From: Planctomycetota bacterium | GTDB taxonomy: Bacteria; Planctomycetota; Planctomycetia; Gemmatales; Gemmataceae | DNA length: 64,000 bases | Assembly (NCBI GenBank): GCA_016191165.1 | Contig: JACPPF010000158.1 | Span: forward strand, 1 to 64,000 | Direction: 5' to 3' | In this document: one piece after another, positions 1 through 9,316 of the stretch | How positions within the stretch are numbered: the first letter of the stretch is position 1 | Layout: each line of letters begins with the position of its first letter | Made by a program: the position numbers and the translations under genes | The notes under the pieces: model-generated | Databases searched by the model: none | What the model saw: only the letters and a program-made list of their open reading frames with translations | What the model was told of the DNA's origin: nothing

Positions 1-64
1 CAAGGCGATCCGTGACTTGATTGAGGCGGAGACACCCAAAGTCGAAGACGCCGCATCGGTTTGA
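1..64 (+). CDS. C-terminal tail of an unidentified protein (cut by window edge)
   Basis: An open frame enters from the left edge and ends at a TGA at 62-64. The last 20 residues read KAIRDLIEAETPKVEDAASV. The mix of charged and Ala/Val residues looks like a normal coding tail, but it is too short to identify. About 170 bp separate its stop from the stop of the convergent DUF4432 gene. Confidence 0.45.
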   Translation, partial: KAIRDLIEAETPKVEDAASV

Positions 65-234
65 TTCACTGCCCAGGCAACGCCGTTCGAATCCAAATCC
101 TCACCGCGCCGATTCCGCGCGCTCCCCCGCGTCCACGGCCGACCGCCACCGCCGTCTGTCACCGACGGCGATCCGAACCCGCCGGCGTCGGCGCGCGGCC
201 GCCGGGAAGGCTCAGCAACGCAACTGCCTCGCGT

Positions 235-1434
235 TCACGGCGCCACCGCAAACCGCGCGTGCGGCGTCCGGTGCAAGATCGCCTTCGCCTGCGCCTGCAG
301 GCTGACGATCTCCGCGAGAACGCCGGAGACTTCGGCGGCGCCGTCGTGGGCCTCGATGCTCCAGGTCGTTTCCCAGTGCCCGCCCGCGGGCAGCACAACC
401 ACCCTGCCCTGCTGGCGCTCGAACGTCTTGAAGTTCGGGAAGTTCGTCGCCGGCTCCAGGCCCGTGACGTATCCATCCTCCAGCGCGGCGGTGTTTTTCC
501 AGACCGTGAAGCAAGGCAACTCCTGGCGATTGAAACGCAGGACGACGCCCTTGTCGCGCGCGTGATTGTAGAGCATCGCCAGGGTGTGGCCCGCGGAGTC
601 GCCAAGCGGGTCGATGCAGAATACCTGTTCCGCGAAGCCGGCAACCGGGCCGGCGTAGGTGTCGAACGTGGCGATCCCGCCGGCCGCGCTTGCGCTGATC
701 GGCGCGGCCTCGCGAATCGGCACGGCGAAACGGCTGCCCGCTTCCAAAAGCGGCGGGCCGAAGTTGCAATGATATAAAAGCTGCATCTCGGCGGACTGCC
801 CGCCGCGGTTCTCGACATGATCGTGAATCACGATGCGGTTCGATCCGGGAATCGTCGTATAGGTAGTCGTCAGTACCAGGCGCGGATGGAAAAGACCGCC
901 TTCCTCAACCTGGCCGGTCACGCACAACTCATGAGGCGAGTCGAGCCCGACGCGAACCTCAACGTAATAGGCGGGCTGGTTGGCGATCCGGCCATGCAGG
1001 GGAAGTAGGTCGCGCCGCGTTTGCCCGTGCCGATCCGTGTGGACATCCTCACCGGGCGGACCGTTGGACGCCAGGCCGCAACGGCACAGCCATTCGTCGA
1101 AGCCGGTCAGCCAGCCGATGCCGCCGCGCTCGGTCGTGTTGACGTGGCGTGGATGCACCGGTCCATGCAGCGGCGCGTTCCAGCCGAGGTCGATCCCGCG
1201 GTACCGGCCGCTGTGCAGGCCCATGCCGCGTGTGGGCAAGATCGAGTACGACAGCGCGCCGTTGGTGACCTCGATGACATCGACGCCGTCGCGCAGCCCG
1301 CCGCGCAAGGTGCGCTTGCGGATCGACCAGTTTTGCGCCTGGCCGAGGTGAAGGCGATCTCCGCCCGTGGTGAAGCTGTCGAGCCATACATCGTTGACCA
1401 GATCGGTCAGCGTCCAGGTGCGATAGCGTTTCAC
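235..1434 (-). CDS. DUF4432 family protein (aldose-1-epimerase-like fold)
   Basis: The protein of about 399 residues matches the overall look of DUF4432, a cytoplasmic galactose-mutarotase-like beta-sandwich family thought to act on sugars. After the start comes RTWTLTDLVNDVWLDSF, then a Gly/His-rich core with VLPTRG-like SILPTRGMG, and a later HDHVENRG segment. The start at 1434 is GTG and gives VKRYRTWTL, which resembles family N-termini. The frame stays open to another GTG at 1494, but that adds a Gly/Pro-rich stretch with no family character. The substrate is unknown. The downstream side faces the tail of an unrelated gene. Confidence 0.75.
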   Translation of the reverse strand: MKRYRTWTLTDLVNDVWLDSFTTGGDRLHLGQAQNWSIRKRTLRGGLRDGVDVIEVTNGALSYSILPTRGMGLHSGRYRGIDLGWNAPLHGPVHPRHVNTTERGGIGWLTGFDEWLCRCGLASNGPPGEDVHTDRHGQTRRDLLPLHGRIANQPAYYVEVRVGLDSPHELCVTGQVEEGGLFHPRLVLTTTYTTIPGSNRIVIHDHVENRGGQSAEMQLLYHCNFGPPLLEAGSRFAVPIREAAPISASAAGGIATFDTYAGPVAGFAEQVFCIDPLGDSAGHTLAMLYNHARDKGVVLRFNRQELPCFTVWKNTAALEDGYVTGLEPATNFPNFKTFERQQGRVVVLPAGGHWETTWSIEAHDGAAEVSGVLAEIVSLQAQAKAILHRTPHARFAVAP

Positions 1435-1507
1435 GTCGCGTCTCCCATCGCCAGGAATTCGAAGCGAGTCGATGGCGCCAGTGCCGGGAATCACGCAAAT
1501 GTGCCGT

Positions 1508-1948
1508 TCAGGCCGAAGCAGTGGCAGGTCCGGCGAGTTCCCGCAAGGTCTGCAGGTGCCGGCGTTTCATGTCGAGATAGGCTTGGCCAATCCTGCGAAT
1601 CTCCTCGCCCTCCAGGTTGTTCGACGTGGATTCGATCCGGGCAACCTCTTTTTCATGTTCGCCAATGAGTCGGGGAAGTAGATAATCAAGCGAAGCAAAG
1701 TTGGTCGTCGTGAAATGCGAAGGATAAGACACGGACCTCGGCAACGGCAGATGTTGCTTTTGCATCAGCCTGGTCAAACGTGCCGCTTCGTCCCGTTCTT
1801 CTTCAGCCAAGGCAATGACGCGATCGACATGGGAGCGCGCCGCGGCAGGCGCATAGGGAAACGACTCGCTGACATACTGCAAAAGCGAACGCGACCCCAT
1901 CGCGATGAGCTGGTGCAAGAACCTGACGCTGCCGACGTTCATCGTCAT
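1508..1948 (-). CDS. Small helical protein coupled to nuoN
   Basis: This 146-residue protein has no signal peptide or membrane segment and looks all-helical, with long amphipathic stretches around residues 10-60 and 85-140 (many E, R, H and L), as in a four-helix bundle. Its ATG overlaps the TGA of nuoN in an ATGA at 1945-1948, so it is probably translated by coupling as the last gene of the complex I operon. A second ATG two codons in (1942) is also possible. I do not recognise the family. Position suggests an accessory or assembly role for complex I, but that is inference only. Confidence 0.8.
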   Translation of the reverse strand: MTMNVGSVRFLHQLIAMGSRSLLQYVSESFPYAPAAARSHVDRVIALAEEERDEAARLTRLMQKQHLPLPRSVSYPSHFTTTNFASLDYLLPRLIGEHEKEVARIESTSNNLEGEEIRRIGQAYLDMKRRHLQTLRELAGPATASA

Positions 1949-3648
1949 TCCATCCCCATGCCTTTTTTCTTTTTTTTCTTGCCTCCGCCCATTTTCATCC
2001 CCGGATTCAGCCCAATAGGCGCGTTCTTGGGCGGCCCCTTCGTCACCGTGGGCCGGGGCGTGGAGCGGAAGTCGGCAATGCCTCCTTGCCTGCCGCTCGC
2101 GTCCGCCAGCGGATTGACGTAGACCCCGAGCACCAGAACCACCAGGGCGATCGCCACGGCATACGCCGAGTGCAGGATCGGCGCCGGCTTCGCCTCGACC
2201 GGCCGCTCCTCGACGTCCTCCAGCGTCTTTTCGAGAATCATCACCTTGAGAACCTTGACGTAATAGAAAAGACTTATCACCGTATTCAGGCCGCCCGCCA
2301 GGAGGAGCGCGTACATCGTCCAGCTCAGGTGCGGCTTGCCGAGCCGATCGTATTCCTGGCCCGCATCGTACAGCACCGTGAAGATATGGAACTTGGCCAT
2401 GAACCCCGCCAGCGGCGGCATGCCCAGCAGGCTCAGCAGAAAAACCCCAAGCGTGATAACCAGGATCGGCGAGCGATAGATGAAGCCGCGAAAATAGCTG
2501 ATGTCTTCCTGCCCCGTCAGGTTGCGCAGCATGGCGACCACTGCGAAGGCGCCCAGATTCATGAAAAGGTAGGTGACGAGGTAGAACAGCACCGCGGCGG
2601 CGCCGTCCCGATTCAGCGCAGCCAGGCCCATCATCATGAAGCCCGCATGGGCGATGGTCGAATAGGCCAGCAGGCGCTTGAGGTTCGTTTGCCCATAGGC
2701 GGCCAAGTTGCCGAAGGTCGTGGTTAGCACGGCGAAGACCGCCAGCACGGGAACCAGATAATCGGTGGCCACGTTCCAGGCATCGAAGCGGTCAGCGGTC
2801 CCCGTCAATCCGCCCATGCCGAGGACCACGCGCGCCAGCATCGCCAGCGCCGCGCCTTTCGAGGCCACCGACAGGAATGCACCCACCTCCGCGGCCGCCC
2901 CCTCGAACACGTCGGGGCACCAGAAATGAAACGGCACGGAGGCCAGCTTGAAGCCAATCCCCGCGAGAATGAAGGTCAGCCCCATGACGACGGCCGGCTC
3001 CATCAGGTGCCCCTCCGCCGTGATTTTTACCAGGATCACGGGCAAGAACCCCGTGCCGAACTTCCCCGCCAGCAAGCTAATGCCGTACAGCATGACCCCC
3101 GAAGCGCCACCGCCGTAAACGACATATTTCAAGGCCGCCTCGCTGGATTGCCGCCGGCCCTTCAAGAACCCCGCCAGGGCGTAGCTCGGCAGGCTGGCCA
3201 TCTCGATGCTCAAAAACACCATCAGCAAATGGCTCGACGACGCCATCAACGACATGCCCAGGGTGGAGCCAAAGAGCAGCACGTAAAAGTCGGCCGAATC
3301 CTCGCGATCGGGGATACCCGTCAAAAGAGTCAGCAGGATGACCAGCGTCAGAAAAGCGAGCAAAAAGATTTTCAAGAAGATGGTGAAGTTGTCGAAGACG
3401 AGCATTCCGCCGAACAGGTATTCCGTCCGCGCCACGTTGGTCATCTGAGTCCACTGATAGCAGGCCAGGCCGCAGGCGAAACCCGCGATCAAAATCGCGA
3501 TGGCGCCCATGTGAACGCGGTCGTAGCGCGGAACCAGCCGGATCAGCAGCATCACGACGATCGCGCCGCACAACACCAGCTCGGGCAAAAACGCGACCGC
3601 GTCGGCCGGGAGGCGGGATTGCAGGGCTTCCGCGAATGTGGCATTCAT
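1945..3648 (-). CDS. nuoN: NADH-quinone oxidoreductase subunit N
   Basis: Antiporter-like membrane subunit of complex I, part of the proton-pumping arm. The 567-residue product has about 14 hydrophobic segments. It carries the Mrp/Nuo core, with GIGFKLASVPFHFWCPDVFEG and the conserved Lys and His residues of the channel around positions 225-245, followed by KRLLAYSTIAHAGF near 310. The chosen ATG at 3648 gives MNATFAEALQ just before the first helix; the frame extends 51 codons upstream with non-membrane sequence. The C-terminus ends in an odd Met/Gly/Lys tail (GGGKKKKKKGMGME). It follows nuoM by 32 bp and overlaps the next gene by 4 bp. Confidence 0.95.
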   Translation of the reverse strand: MNATFAEALQSRLPADAVAFLPELVLCGAIVVMLLIRLVPRYDRVHMGAIAILIAGFACGLACYQWTQMTNVARTEYLFGGMLVFDNFTIFLKIFLLAFLTLVILLTLLTGIPDREDSADFYVLLFGSTLGMSLMASSSHLLMVFLSIEMASLPSYALAGFLKGRRQSSEAALKYVVYGGGASGVMLYGISLLAGKFGTGFLPVILVKITAEGHLMEPAVVMGLTFILAGIGFKLASVPFHFWCPDVFEGAAAEVGAFLSVASKGAALAMLARVVLGMGGLTGTADRFDAWNVATDYLVPVLAVFAVLTTTFGNLAAYGQTNLKRLLAYSTIAHAGFMMMGLAALNRDGAAAVLFYLVTYLFMNLGAFAVVAMLRNLTGQEDISYFRGFIYRSPILVITLGVFLLSLLGMPPLAGFMAKFHIFTVLYDAGQEYDRLGKPHLSWTMYALLLAGGLNTVISLFYYVKVLKVMILEKTLEDVEERPVEAKPAPILHSAYAVAIALVVLVLGVYVNPLADASGRQGGIADFRSTPRPTVTKGPPKNAPIGLNPGMKMGGGKKKKKKGMGME

Positions 3649-3680
3649 GTCGTTACACTCACTCCCGTCTGACCGAAAGA

Positions 3681-5525
3681 TCACATCTTCAACTGCACCA
3701 GGGAATCGACCAGGCCGGTGACGTGCGGCTCCATCCATTGCAAGATCAACACCGGCAGGATACCAAGGACGATCGCCAGGATCGCCAACGGGATAATGCA
3801 CACCAGTTCGCGCGGCGTGATGTCTTTATAGTCCTTGTAGGCCGGGTTCGTGCCCAGATAGACGCGCTGGAGCGTCCAGAGGATATAGGCCGCGGTGATG
3901 ACGACCGTTAGCGCCGCCAGGATCGCGAGCACCTTGCCAGCGTGGGGATGATCCGGTGTCGAGAAATTCCAGGTCGAGAGAATGACCATGAACTCACCGA
4001 CGAAGCCGCACAGGCCAGGCAGACCCAGACCGGCGAAAAAGATCAGCGCGCTGATCCCGCCGTAGAGCGGCATCGGCTCGTTCAGACCGCGGAAATTGTC
4101 GAGGTTGCGATGGTGAGCGCGGTCATAAATAACGCCGACGCAGAAGAACATGCCGGCCGAGCTGATGCCGTGCGCGATCATCTGGTACATCGCCCCGTTC
4201 ATGCCCCAGGCCCAGTTGTTGAAGTTCGACTCCGGCCAGACGGCGATGCCCAGAAGGACGTAACCCATGTGGCTGATCGAGCTGTAGGCGACCAGCTTCT
4301 TGAAGTCGGTCTGCGCCATGGCGGCGAAGGCGCCATAGATGATGTTGATCATCGCCAGGATGCACAAGTAATACGCCAGGGCATGCGCCGCCCACGGACA
4401 GATCGGGTAGGCGATACGTAAAATGCCGTACCCACCCAGCTTGAGCAGGATGCCGGCGAGGATCATGCTGATCGGCGTCGGCGCCTCGACGTGCGCGTCG
4501 GGAAGCCAGGTGTGGAACGGAAAAATCGGCACCTTGATCGCGAAGCCAACGAAGAGGAACAAAAACATCACGTATTGAAAAGTCGGGCTGAAAAAGGCCT
4601 GCTCCAGCCGGCGCTCCACGTCAGCGGCGCTGGTCGGATTGCGTTCCTTCTCGCGGCGATCGACAATCGCTTGCACGAATTTTTTGCGTTCCGCCTCGCT
4701 CTCCAGGTGCATCCAGTCCATGCCCTGCTTGCCCACCTTGGCGAGCAAAACCAGGTCAAACGTGTGAATCTCGGCGGTCCCCTTGCCCTTGACGGCCGCA
4801 TTGGCCGCGGCCACGGTTTCTTTCGGGGCAAAGTCCTGCACGTCAGTGAAATAGAACGCCAGGAGCGCGATCAAAATGAACACGCTGCCAAACAGCGTGT
4901 AAAGAAAGAACTTGATGGCGGCGTATTCGCGGCGCGGCCCGCCCCAGATGCCGATCAGAAAATACATTGGCAGGAGCATCACTTCCCAGAAGATGTAGAA
5001 GAGGAAAAAGTCCAGCGCGAAAAACGTGCCCAGGACCCCGGTCTCCAGGATCAGGAACAACATGCAATAACCCTTGACATGCTTCTCGATCCCCCAGCTG
5101 GCGATCATGGACAGAAAAAACAGCACCGTCGTCAGGAGCACCATCGCCATCGAAATGCCATCGATGCCAAGGTAATATTCGATGCCAAACCGTCCGATCC
5201 AGGGATACCGTGCGAGACCATCGTCACTCGATGGCTCGCCGCTTCGGGCCTTGACGTTGGCCGCGGCCTCGGCGCGGGCCGAAAGCTGGGTCGAGGCATC
5301 GGCCCGCCGAATCCCCGCCGGAGTCAGCGTGTTGTCCTGATTGCGCTGGAGCATCGCGTAGTAGTCGATGAACACGAACATGCTGAAGACAAACGTGGCG
5401 GCCGTGCCTACCAACGACCACCAGCGCATATATTCCTCGGTCCCCTTCGGAAAGAAGAGGAGGCCCAGCGCAAACGCGCTGGGAATAAAAATACAAAGCG
5501 ACATCATCAAGAGGTCGGTTTCCAT
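3681..5525 (-). CDS. nuoM: NADH-quinone oxidoreductase subunit M
   Basis: Antiporter-like proton-pumping subunit of complex I, 614 residues and about 100 longer than usual. The core is clear: LGIDGISMAMVLLTTVLFFLS, an FWEVMLLPMYFLIGIWGG segment with the conserved Glu, KVPIFPFHTWLPDAHVEAPT, and KKLVAYSSISHMG. Two hydrophilic insertions explain the extra length. One follows the second helix (about residues 60-105, rich in Ala, Arg and Ser). The other (about 225-310) is highly charged and lies between helices. The gene sits between nuoL and nuoN in the operon. Confidence 0.96.
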   Translation of the reverse strand: METDLLMMSLCIFIPSAFALGLLFFPKGTEEYMRWWSLVGTAATFVFSMFVFIDYYAMLQRNQDNTLTPAGIRRADASTQLSARAEAAANVKARSGEPSSDDGLARYPWIGRFGIEYYLGIDGISMAMVLLTTVLFFLSMIASWGIEKHVKGYCMLFLILETGVLGTFFALDFFLFYIFWEVMLLPMYFLIGIWGGPRREYAAIKFFLYTLFGSVFILIALLAFYFTDVQDFAPKETVAAANAAVKGKGTAEIHTFDLVLLAKVGKQGMDWMHLESEAERKKFVQAIVDRREKERNPTSAADVERRLEQAFFSPTFQYVMFLFLFVGFAIKVPIFPFHTWLPDAHVEAPTPISMILAGILLKLGGYGILRIAYPICPWAAHALAYYLCILAMINIIYGAFAAMAQTDFKKLVAYSSISHMGYVLLGIAVWPESNFNNWAWGMNGAMYQMIAHGISSAGMFFCVGVIYDRAHHRNLDNFRGLNEPMPLYGGISALIFFAGLGLPGLCGFVGEFMVILSTWNFSTPDHPHAGKVLAILAALTVVITAAYILWTLQRVYLGTNPAYKDYKDITPRELVCIIPLAILAIVLGILPVLILQWMEPHVTGLVDSLVQLKM

Positions 5526-5604
5526 TGCTTCACTCTCGCGTCATGACTTCCGTCGATCACTTGGTCAACTACGTCCCTGGTCCGCCCGAGCCAAATGGCC
5601 CCGC

Positions 5605-8280
5605 TCAGGGCGCTCCCAGGGCGCTCGCCCAGGCATAGAGCAGGATCCACACGCCCATCGCGGCCAGGGCCAGGAAAAGAATATAACTGCGCAAATAACC
5701 GGTCTGCACATTTCGCAGCCAGCTGCCAATCGCATAGGAAACATCGGCCAGCAGGTTCACACTGCCGTCGATGATGCCGCGATCAAAGCGCCCGCTCCAC
5801 GCCGAAGTCAACACCGTCCAATGGCCAACGAGGTTGAGGAACCCGTCGATGGCGTAGGTATCAACGTTGCGGCACCAGTGCGCGATTTGCAGAGCGGGGC
5901 GGACCAGCGCGGCGCTGTAGAATTCGTCGAAACACCACTTGTTCATCAGGAAGCGATGCACGCCCGGGAACTGTTCCTTGGCGTCTTCCGGATCGAGCAC
6001 GCCGTAATAGTAAAGCACCAGGGCGAAGGCGAGGCCGATGCCCACGACACCGAGCGCGAGGAAGCCGACGATGGCGTGATTCTCAAGGGCCGAGCGATTC
6101 TCCGCGACGAAATCGACATCGACTGGAATCCCGTGGCCGTGATCGTCAACGAGATCGCCGAACTCCACGGTTTTCGGCTGACTGTAATGGTGCAACTGAT
6201 GTCCCAGCCAGCTATGCGACGGCTCATGCGGAGGCCAGCCCCAGGCGACACCCACGCTCAGGATCGCAAGAAGAATGAGCGGAACTGTCATCGGCCACGG
6301 AGACTCATGGGCGTGATCGTAAACGTGTTCATCACGGGGCTTGCCGGTGAAGGTCATGAACCACATGCGGAACATATAGAACGTGGTGATGCCCGCCGTC
6401 ACGAGCGGCAACAGGAACAACAGGAAGTGGTGCTTGTTTACCATGAAGAAACCGAACGCACCGGCGAGGATTTCGTCCTTACTGTACCAGCCGCTGAAGA
6501 ACGGCGTGCCGGCAATCGCCAGGACGCCCATCAACATCGTGAGCGCGGTGATCTTCATTTTCGGGTACAGGCCGCCCATCTTAAGCATGTCCTGCTGATG
6601 ATGGCAACCATAGATGACGCTGCCGGAGCCGAGGAAGAGCAGCGCCTTGAAGAACGCGTGGGTCAACAGGTGCAACAGCCCCGCCGTCCAGCCGCCCACG
6701 CCCAGCGCGAGCATCATGTACCCGAGCTGGCTAACGGTGGAATAGGCGAGCACCTTTTTGATGTCGGTCATAACCACCGCGATCGAAGCGGCCACGAAGA
6801 GCGTGATGGCGCCGACATATGCGATCGTCAACAACACCTCGACGGTGAAGAGCGGATAGCACCGGCCAACGAGATAAACGCCCGCGGCAACCATGGTGGC
6901 GGCATGGATCAGCGCGCTGACGGGCGTCGGGCCTTCCATCGCGTCCGGGAGCCAGACTTGAAGCGGGAACTGCGCCGACTTGCCGACGCAGCCCAGGAAG
7001 ATGCCCAGCCCGCCGACGATGAGCAGCCAGTAGGGAATGTAGCCATATTGGGTGGGCGCCGGATCGTGGTAGGCGTATTTTTCCCGGCCCAGCCGAGGCG
7101 CGTCAAAGTGCCCGGGCGTCTCGCGTGGAAAGATGAAGGCGACATCGCCGACGCCATTCTCGACCTTGATCGATGCCGAGCCATCGGGATACTTCTTGAC
7201 CAGATTCCCGCGTACAATCTTGTGCCCCGCCGACTCCTTGCCGAGCTTGATGGCGCCGTGGCTATCCGCTTCAGGGGCACGGACCCTCGCGAATATTTCC
7301 TGGAAATTGAAGGTGCCAAAGTAGGTCCAGAAGATCAGAAGGCCAATGATGAACCCGGCATCGCCGATGCGGTTCGTGATAAACGCCTTGTTGGCCGCGT
7401 TCGAAGCGCTGGTGCGCTCGAAATAGAAGCCGATCAACAAGAACGAACAGATGCCGACGAGTTCCCAGCTCACGAAGATCTGAAAGAGATTGTCGGCCAG
7501 GATCAAGTTCAACATCGAGAAGCAGAACAGTGACAGGAACATGAAGAACCGGCCAAAGCGCCCGCGGCGGTGGTAATGGCCGTGGGCAGTGTGGACCTCG
7601 TGATCTTCCACTTCCTTTTGCAATTCGTCGGACATGTAGCCGATCGAGAAGAGGTGGATCAAGGTGGCGATAAAGGTGACCATCACGAACATGACGGCCG
7701 CGAGCATATCGATGCGGAAACCGATCTGGAGGATGGAGCCTCGCGCGGAGTCATGCGTGGATTTCGGGAAGACGCGCGCCCAATCCCATGCGCCTTCCCA
7801 GCGATTTTTGAGGGCGTTGTATTCGCCCTGAAGGTTCCTGGGCGCCTGTTTGGCCGCGTCAACCTTTTTCTTTTCTTCGCCCTTCGCATCCTTGGCCTTG
7901 TCGACCTTCTGCTCGTTGTGCTTGGCTTTTTCGTTCTTGTCGTGATCGTGATCGTCGTGATGGCCTGGATGAAGCTTGGCGTGGTCGAGTTTGTGCTTGA
8001 GTTCGTGCATCTCGCCAACTTCGGCGAGGAAGATGCAGAAACCGGCGAAGCTGCACAAAAACGCAAGGCCGATCGCCGCCGTAGCGACATAGGCCGGGGC
8101 CTGACCAGGGACCGCGCCGCCCAGGCCTTCAAAAATCGTCTTGACGGTCGCGTTGTCGCTTGCGTAGGGGCGCAGCGCCCAACGGATCGCGCCCCACAGC
8201 AGCAAGATCGTAAACGACGCAATCGGCAGCAATGTCGCCACGACGAAAAGCAGTCCCGGTTGCAATTCATTCTCAGGCAT
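5605..8280 (-). CDS. nuoL: NADH-quinone oxidoreductase subunit L, enlarged
   Basis: Distal antiporter-like subunit of complex I with the long lateral helix. It has 891 residues against roughly 600-650 in most bacteria. The start at 8280 gives MPENELQPGLLF; upstream codons look non-coding. Core motifs include FSIGYMS, the SWELVGICSFLLIGF segment with the conserved Glu, QVWLPDAMEGPTPVSALIHAATMVAAG, and KVLAYSTVSQLGYM. Extra sequence includes a His/Asp/Lys-rich stretch at about residues 95-150 (HPGHHDDHDHDKNEKAKHNE), a loop at about 330-410, and a His-rich loop near 680. The C-terminal membrane anchor is present. Between nuoK (72 bp) and nuoM (79 bp). Confidence 0.95.
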   Translation of the reverse strand: MPENELQPGLLFVVATLLPIASFTILLLWGAIRWALRPYASDNATVKTIFEGLGGAVPGQAPAYVATAAIGLAFLCSFAGFCIFLAEVGEMHELKHKLDHAKLHPGHHDDHDHDKNEKAKHNEQKVDKAKDAKGEEKKKVDAAKQAPRNLQGEYNALKNRWEGAWDWARVFPKSTHDSARGSILQIGFRIDMLAAVMFVMVTFIATLIHLFSIGYMSDELQKEVEDHEVHTAHGHYHRRGRFGRFFMFLSLFCFSMLNLILADNLFQIFVSWELVGICSFLLIGFYFERTSASNAANKAFITNRIGDAGFIIGLLIFWTYFGTFNFQEIFARVRAPEADSHGAIKLGKESAGHKIVRGNLVKKYPDGSASIKVENGVGDVAFIFPRETPGHFDAPRLGREKYAYHDPAPTQYGYIPYWLLIVGGLGIFLGCVGKSAQFPLQVWLPDAMEGPTPVSALIHAATMVAAGVYLVGRCYPLFTVEVLLTIAYVGAITLFVAASIAVVMTDIKKVLAYSTVSQLGYMMLALGVGGWTAGLLHLLTHAFFKALLFLGSGSVIYGCHHQQDMLKMGGLYPKMKITALTMLMGVLAIAGTPFFSGWYSKDEILAGAFGFFMVNKHHFLLFLLPLVTAGITTFYMFRMWFMTFTGKPRDEHVYDHAHESPWPMTVPLILLAILSVGVAWGWPPHEPSHSWLGHQLHHYSQPKTVEFGDLVDDHGHGIPVDVDFVAENRSALENHAIVGFLALGVVGIGLAFALVLYYYGVLDPEDAKEQFPGVHRFLMNKWCFDEFYSAALVRPALQIAHWCRNVDTYAIDGFLNLVGHWTVLTSAWSGRFDRGIIDGSVNLLADVSYAIGSWLRNVQTGYLRSYILFLALAAMGVWILLYAWASALGAP

Positions 8281-8352
8281 CGGCAACTCCGCTAACCCGA
8301 TTGTGGCCTGGCGCTCGCATGGCTCCCTGCGAACGCGAAACCGCAAGCGGCC

Positions 8353-8670
8353 TTAGCCTTTCAACTCTTCGGCGCTATCGACGTCCACGGTGGTGTGGTT
8401 GTTGTAAAAATTCAAAACGATGGCCAGCGCAACCGCCGCCTCGCCGGCGGCCATCACGATCACGAACAGAGCGAAGATCATGCCTTCGATTTCAAACGCT
8501 GGATTGTAGCGCGAGAAGGCGACGAAATTGACGTTCGCGCCGTTGAGCACCAGTTCCACGCCGATCAGCACGCCGATCGCGTTGCGTTTGGTCGCCATGC
8601 AGACGACGCCGCACACGAACAGCAGTGCGCCCAGGGCAAGATACAGGTTGAGCTGCTCGGCGGGATTCAT
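8353..8670 (-). CDS. nuoK: NADH-quinone oxidoreductase subunit K
   Basis: Small three-helix membrane subunit of complex I, 105 residues, the normal size. It has the family core GVLIGVELVLNGANVNFVAFSR with the conserved Glu in helix 2, then FVIVMAAGEAAVALAIVLNFY with the second conserved Glu in helix 3. Its ATG overlaps the stop of nuoJ by 4 bp (8667-8670), so the two are translationally coupled. Confidence 0.97.
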   Translation of the reverse strand: MNPAEQLNLYLALGALLFVCGVVCMATKRNAIGVLIGVELVLNGANVNFVAFSRYNPAFEIEGMIFALFVIVMAAGEAAVALAIVLNFYNNHTTVDVDSAEELKG

Positions 8671-9230
8671 TTGGGCTCCTCCCCGCGGCGTTTCGCCCGC
8701 GCCAAGTAGGCCGCGCCGATGAGGACGACCAGCAGGTGAACCGACACGATTTCAAAAGGCAGCAGATAATGAGCCCGAACTTGCGTCGGCGAGTCGAAGG
8801 GACCATACGGAACGCCGGTCAACACCTGACCGATCGTCACGGCGTGGTGCGAATCCTTCGGGTCTTCCGGCGTTGAGGTCGAGGCGCTGAAGCGACCCCA
8901 GGTCCCAAAGAGCAGTACCGCGAACAGGAGGATGCCCGCGACGATGGAGATCGCCCATTCCGCTCCGCTCGTCTTCATGTTGATGAACGGCCCCTGGGCC
9001 GTGAGCATGACGCCGAACACCACGAGCACCATGGTGCCGCCGACGTAAATCAACAGCTGGATCGCGCCCACGAAGTCAGCGCCCAACAGGAAGAAGATGC
9101 CCGACGTTCCCGCCAACGTGAAAAGCAACCAGGTGGCGGAGCGCACGATGTTCTGTGTGATGACCGTCGCCAGGGCGCACAGGCCCGTCAACAGCGCGAT
9201 CAACCAGAACATGAATGCGTGCAATTCCAT
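8667..9230 (-). CDS. nuoJ: NADH-quinone oxidoreductase subunit J
   Basis: Membrane subunit of complex I, 187 residues with five predicted helices. The conserved LLGADFVGAIQLLIYVGGTMVLVVFGVML segment, the pi-bulge helix involved in coupling quinone reduction to pumping, is at about residues 47-76. The C-terminus ends in a short Arg/Lys/Glu tail. It lies 86 bp downstream of nuoH, and that gap holds a palindromic repeat where nuoI would usually sit. Confidence 0.96.
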   Translation of the reverse strand: MELHAFMFWLIALLTGLCALATVITQNIVRSATWLLFTLAGTSGIFFLLGADFVGAIQLLIYVGGTMVLVVFGVMLTAQGPFINMKTSGAEWAISIVAGILLFAVLLFGTWGRFSASTSTPEDPKDSHHAVTIGQVLTGVPYGPFDSPTQVRAHYLLPFEIVSVHLLVVLIGAAYLARAKRRGEEPK

Positions 9231-9245
9231 GAATCAACATTCTCC

Positions 9246-9310
9246 ACCAGCCCGGAGCGCGAGCGACGGGGCCTCGGTTCACTGCGCCCGCGTCGCTCGC
9301 ACTCCCGGCT
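9246..9310. repeat. Palindromic repeat, AGCGACGG family
   Basis: Imperfect inverted repeat filling most of the nuoH-nuoJ gap. One arm reads ACCAGCCCGGAGCGCGAGCG and the other is close to its complement (CGTCGCTCGCACTCCCGGCT). The same family occurs at 25334-25400 and 36017-36143. It could form a stable RNA hairpin in the nuo transcript. Confidence 0.8.
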
Positions 9311-9316
9311 GAAACT

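Noticed and set aside
5368-7533. Long plus-strand ORF (721 codons) opposite nuoM/nuoL
   Set aside because: It is antisense to clear membrane-protein genes, and its composition (many Arg, Glu, His, Gln) is the usual shadow of hydrophobic coding in GC-rich DNA.
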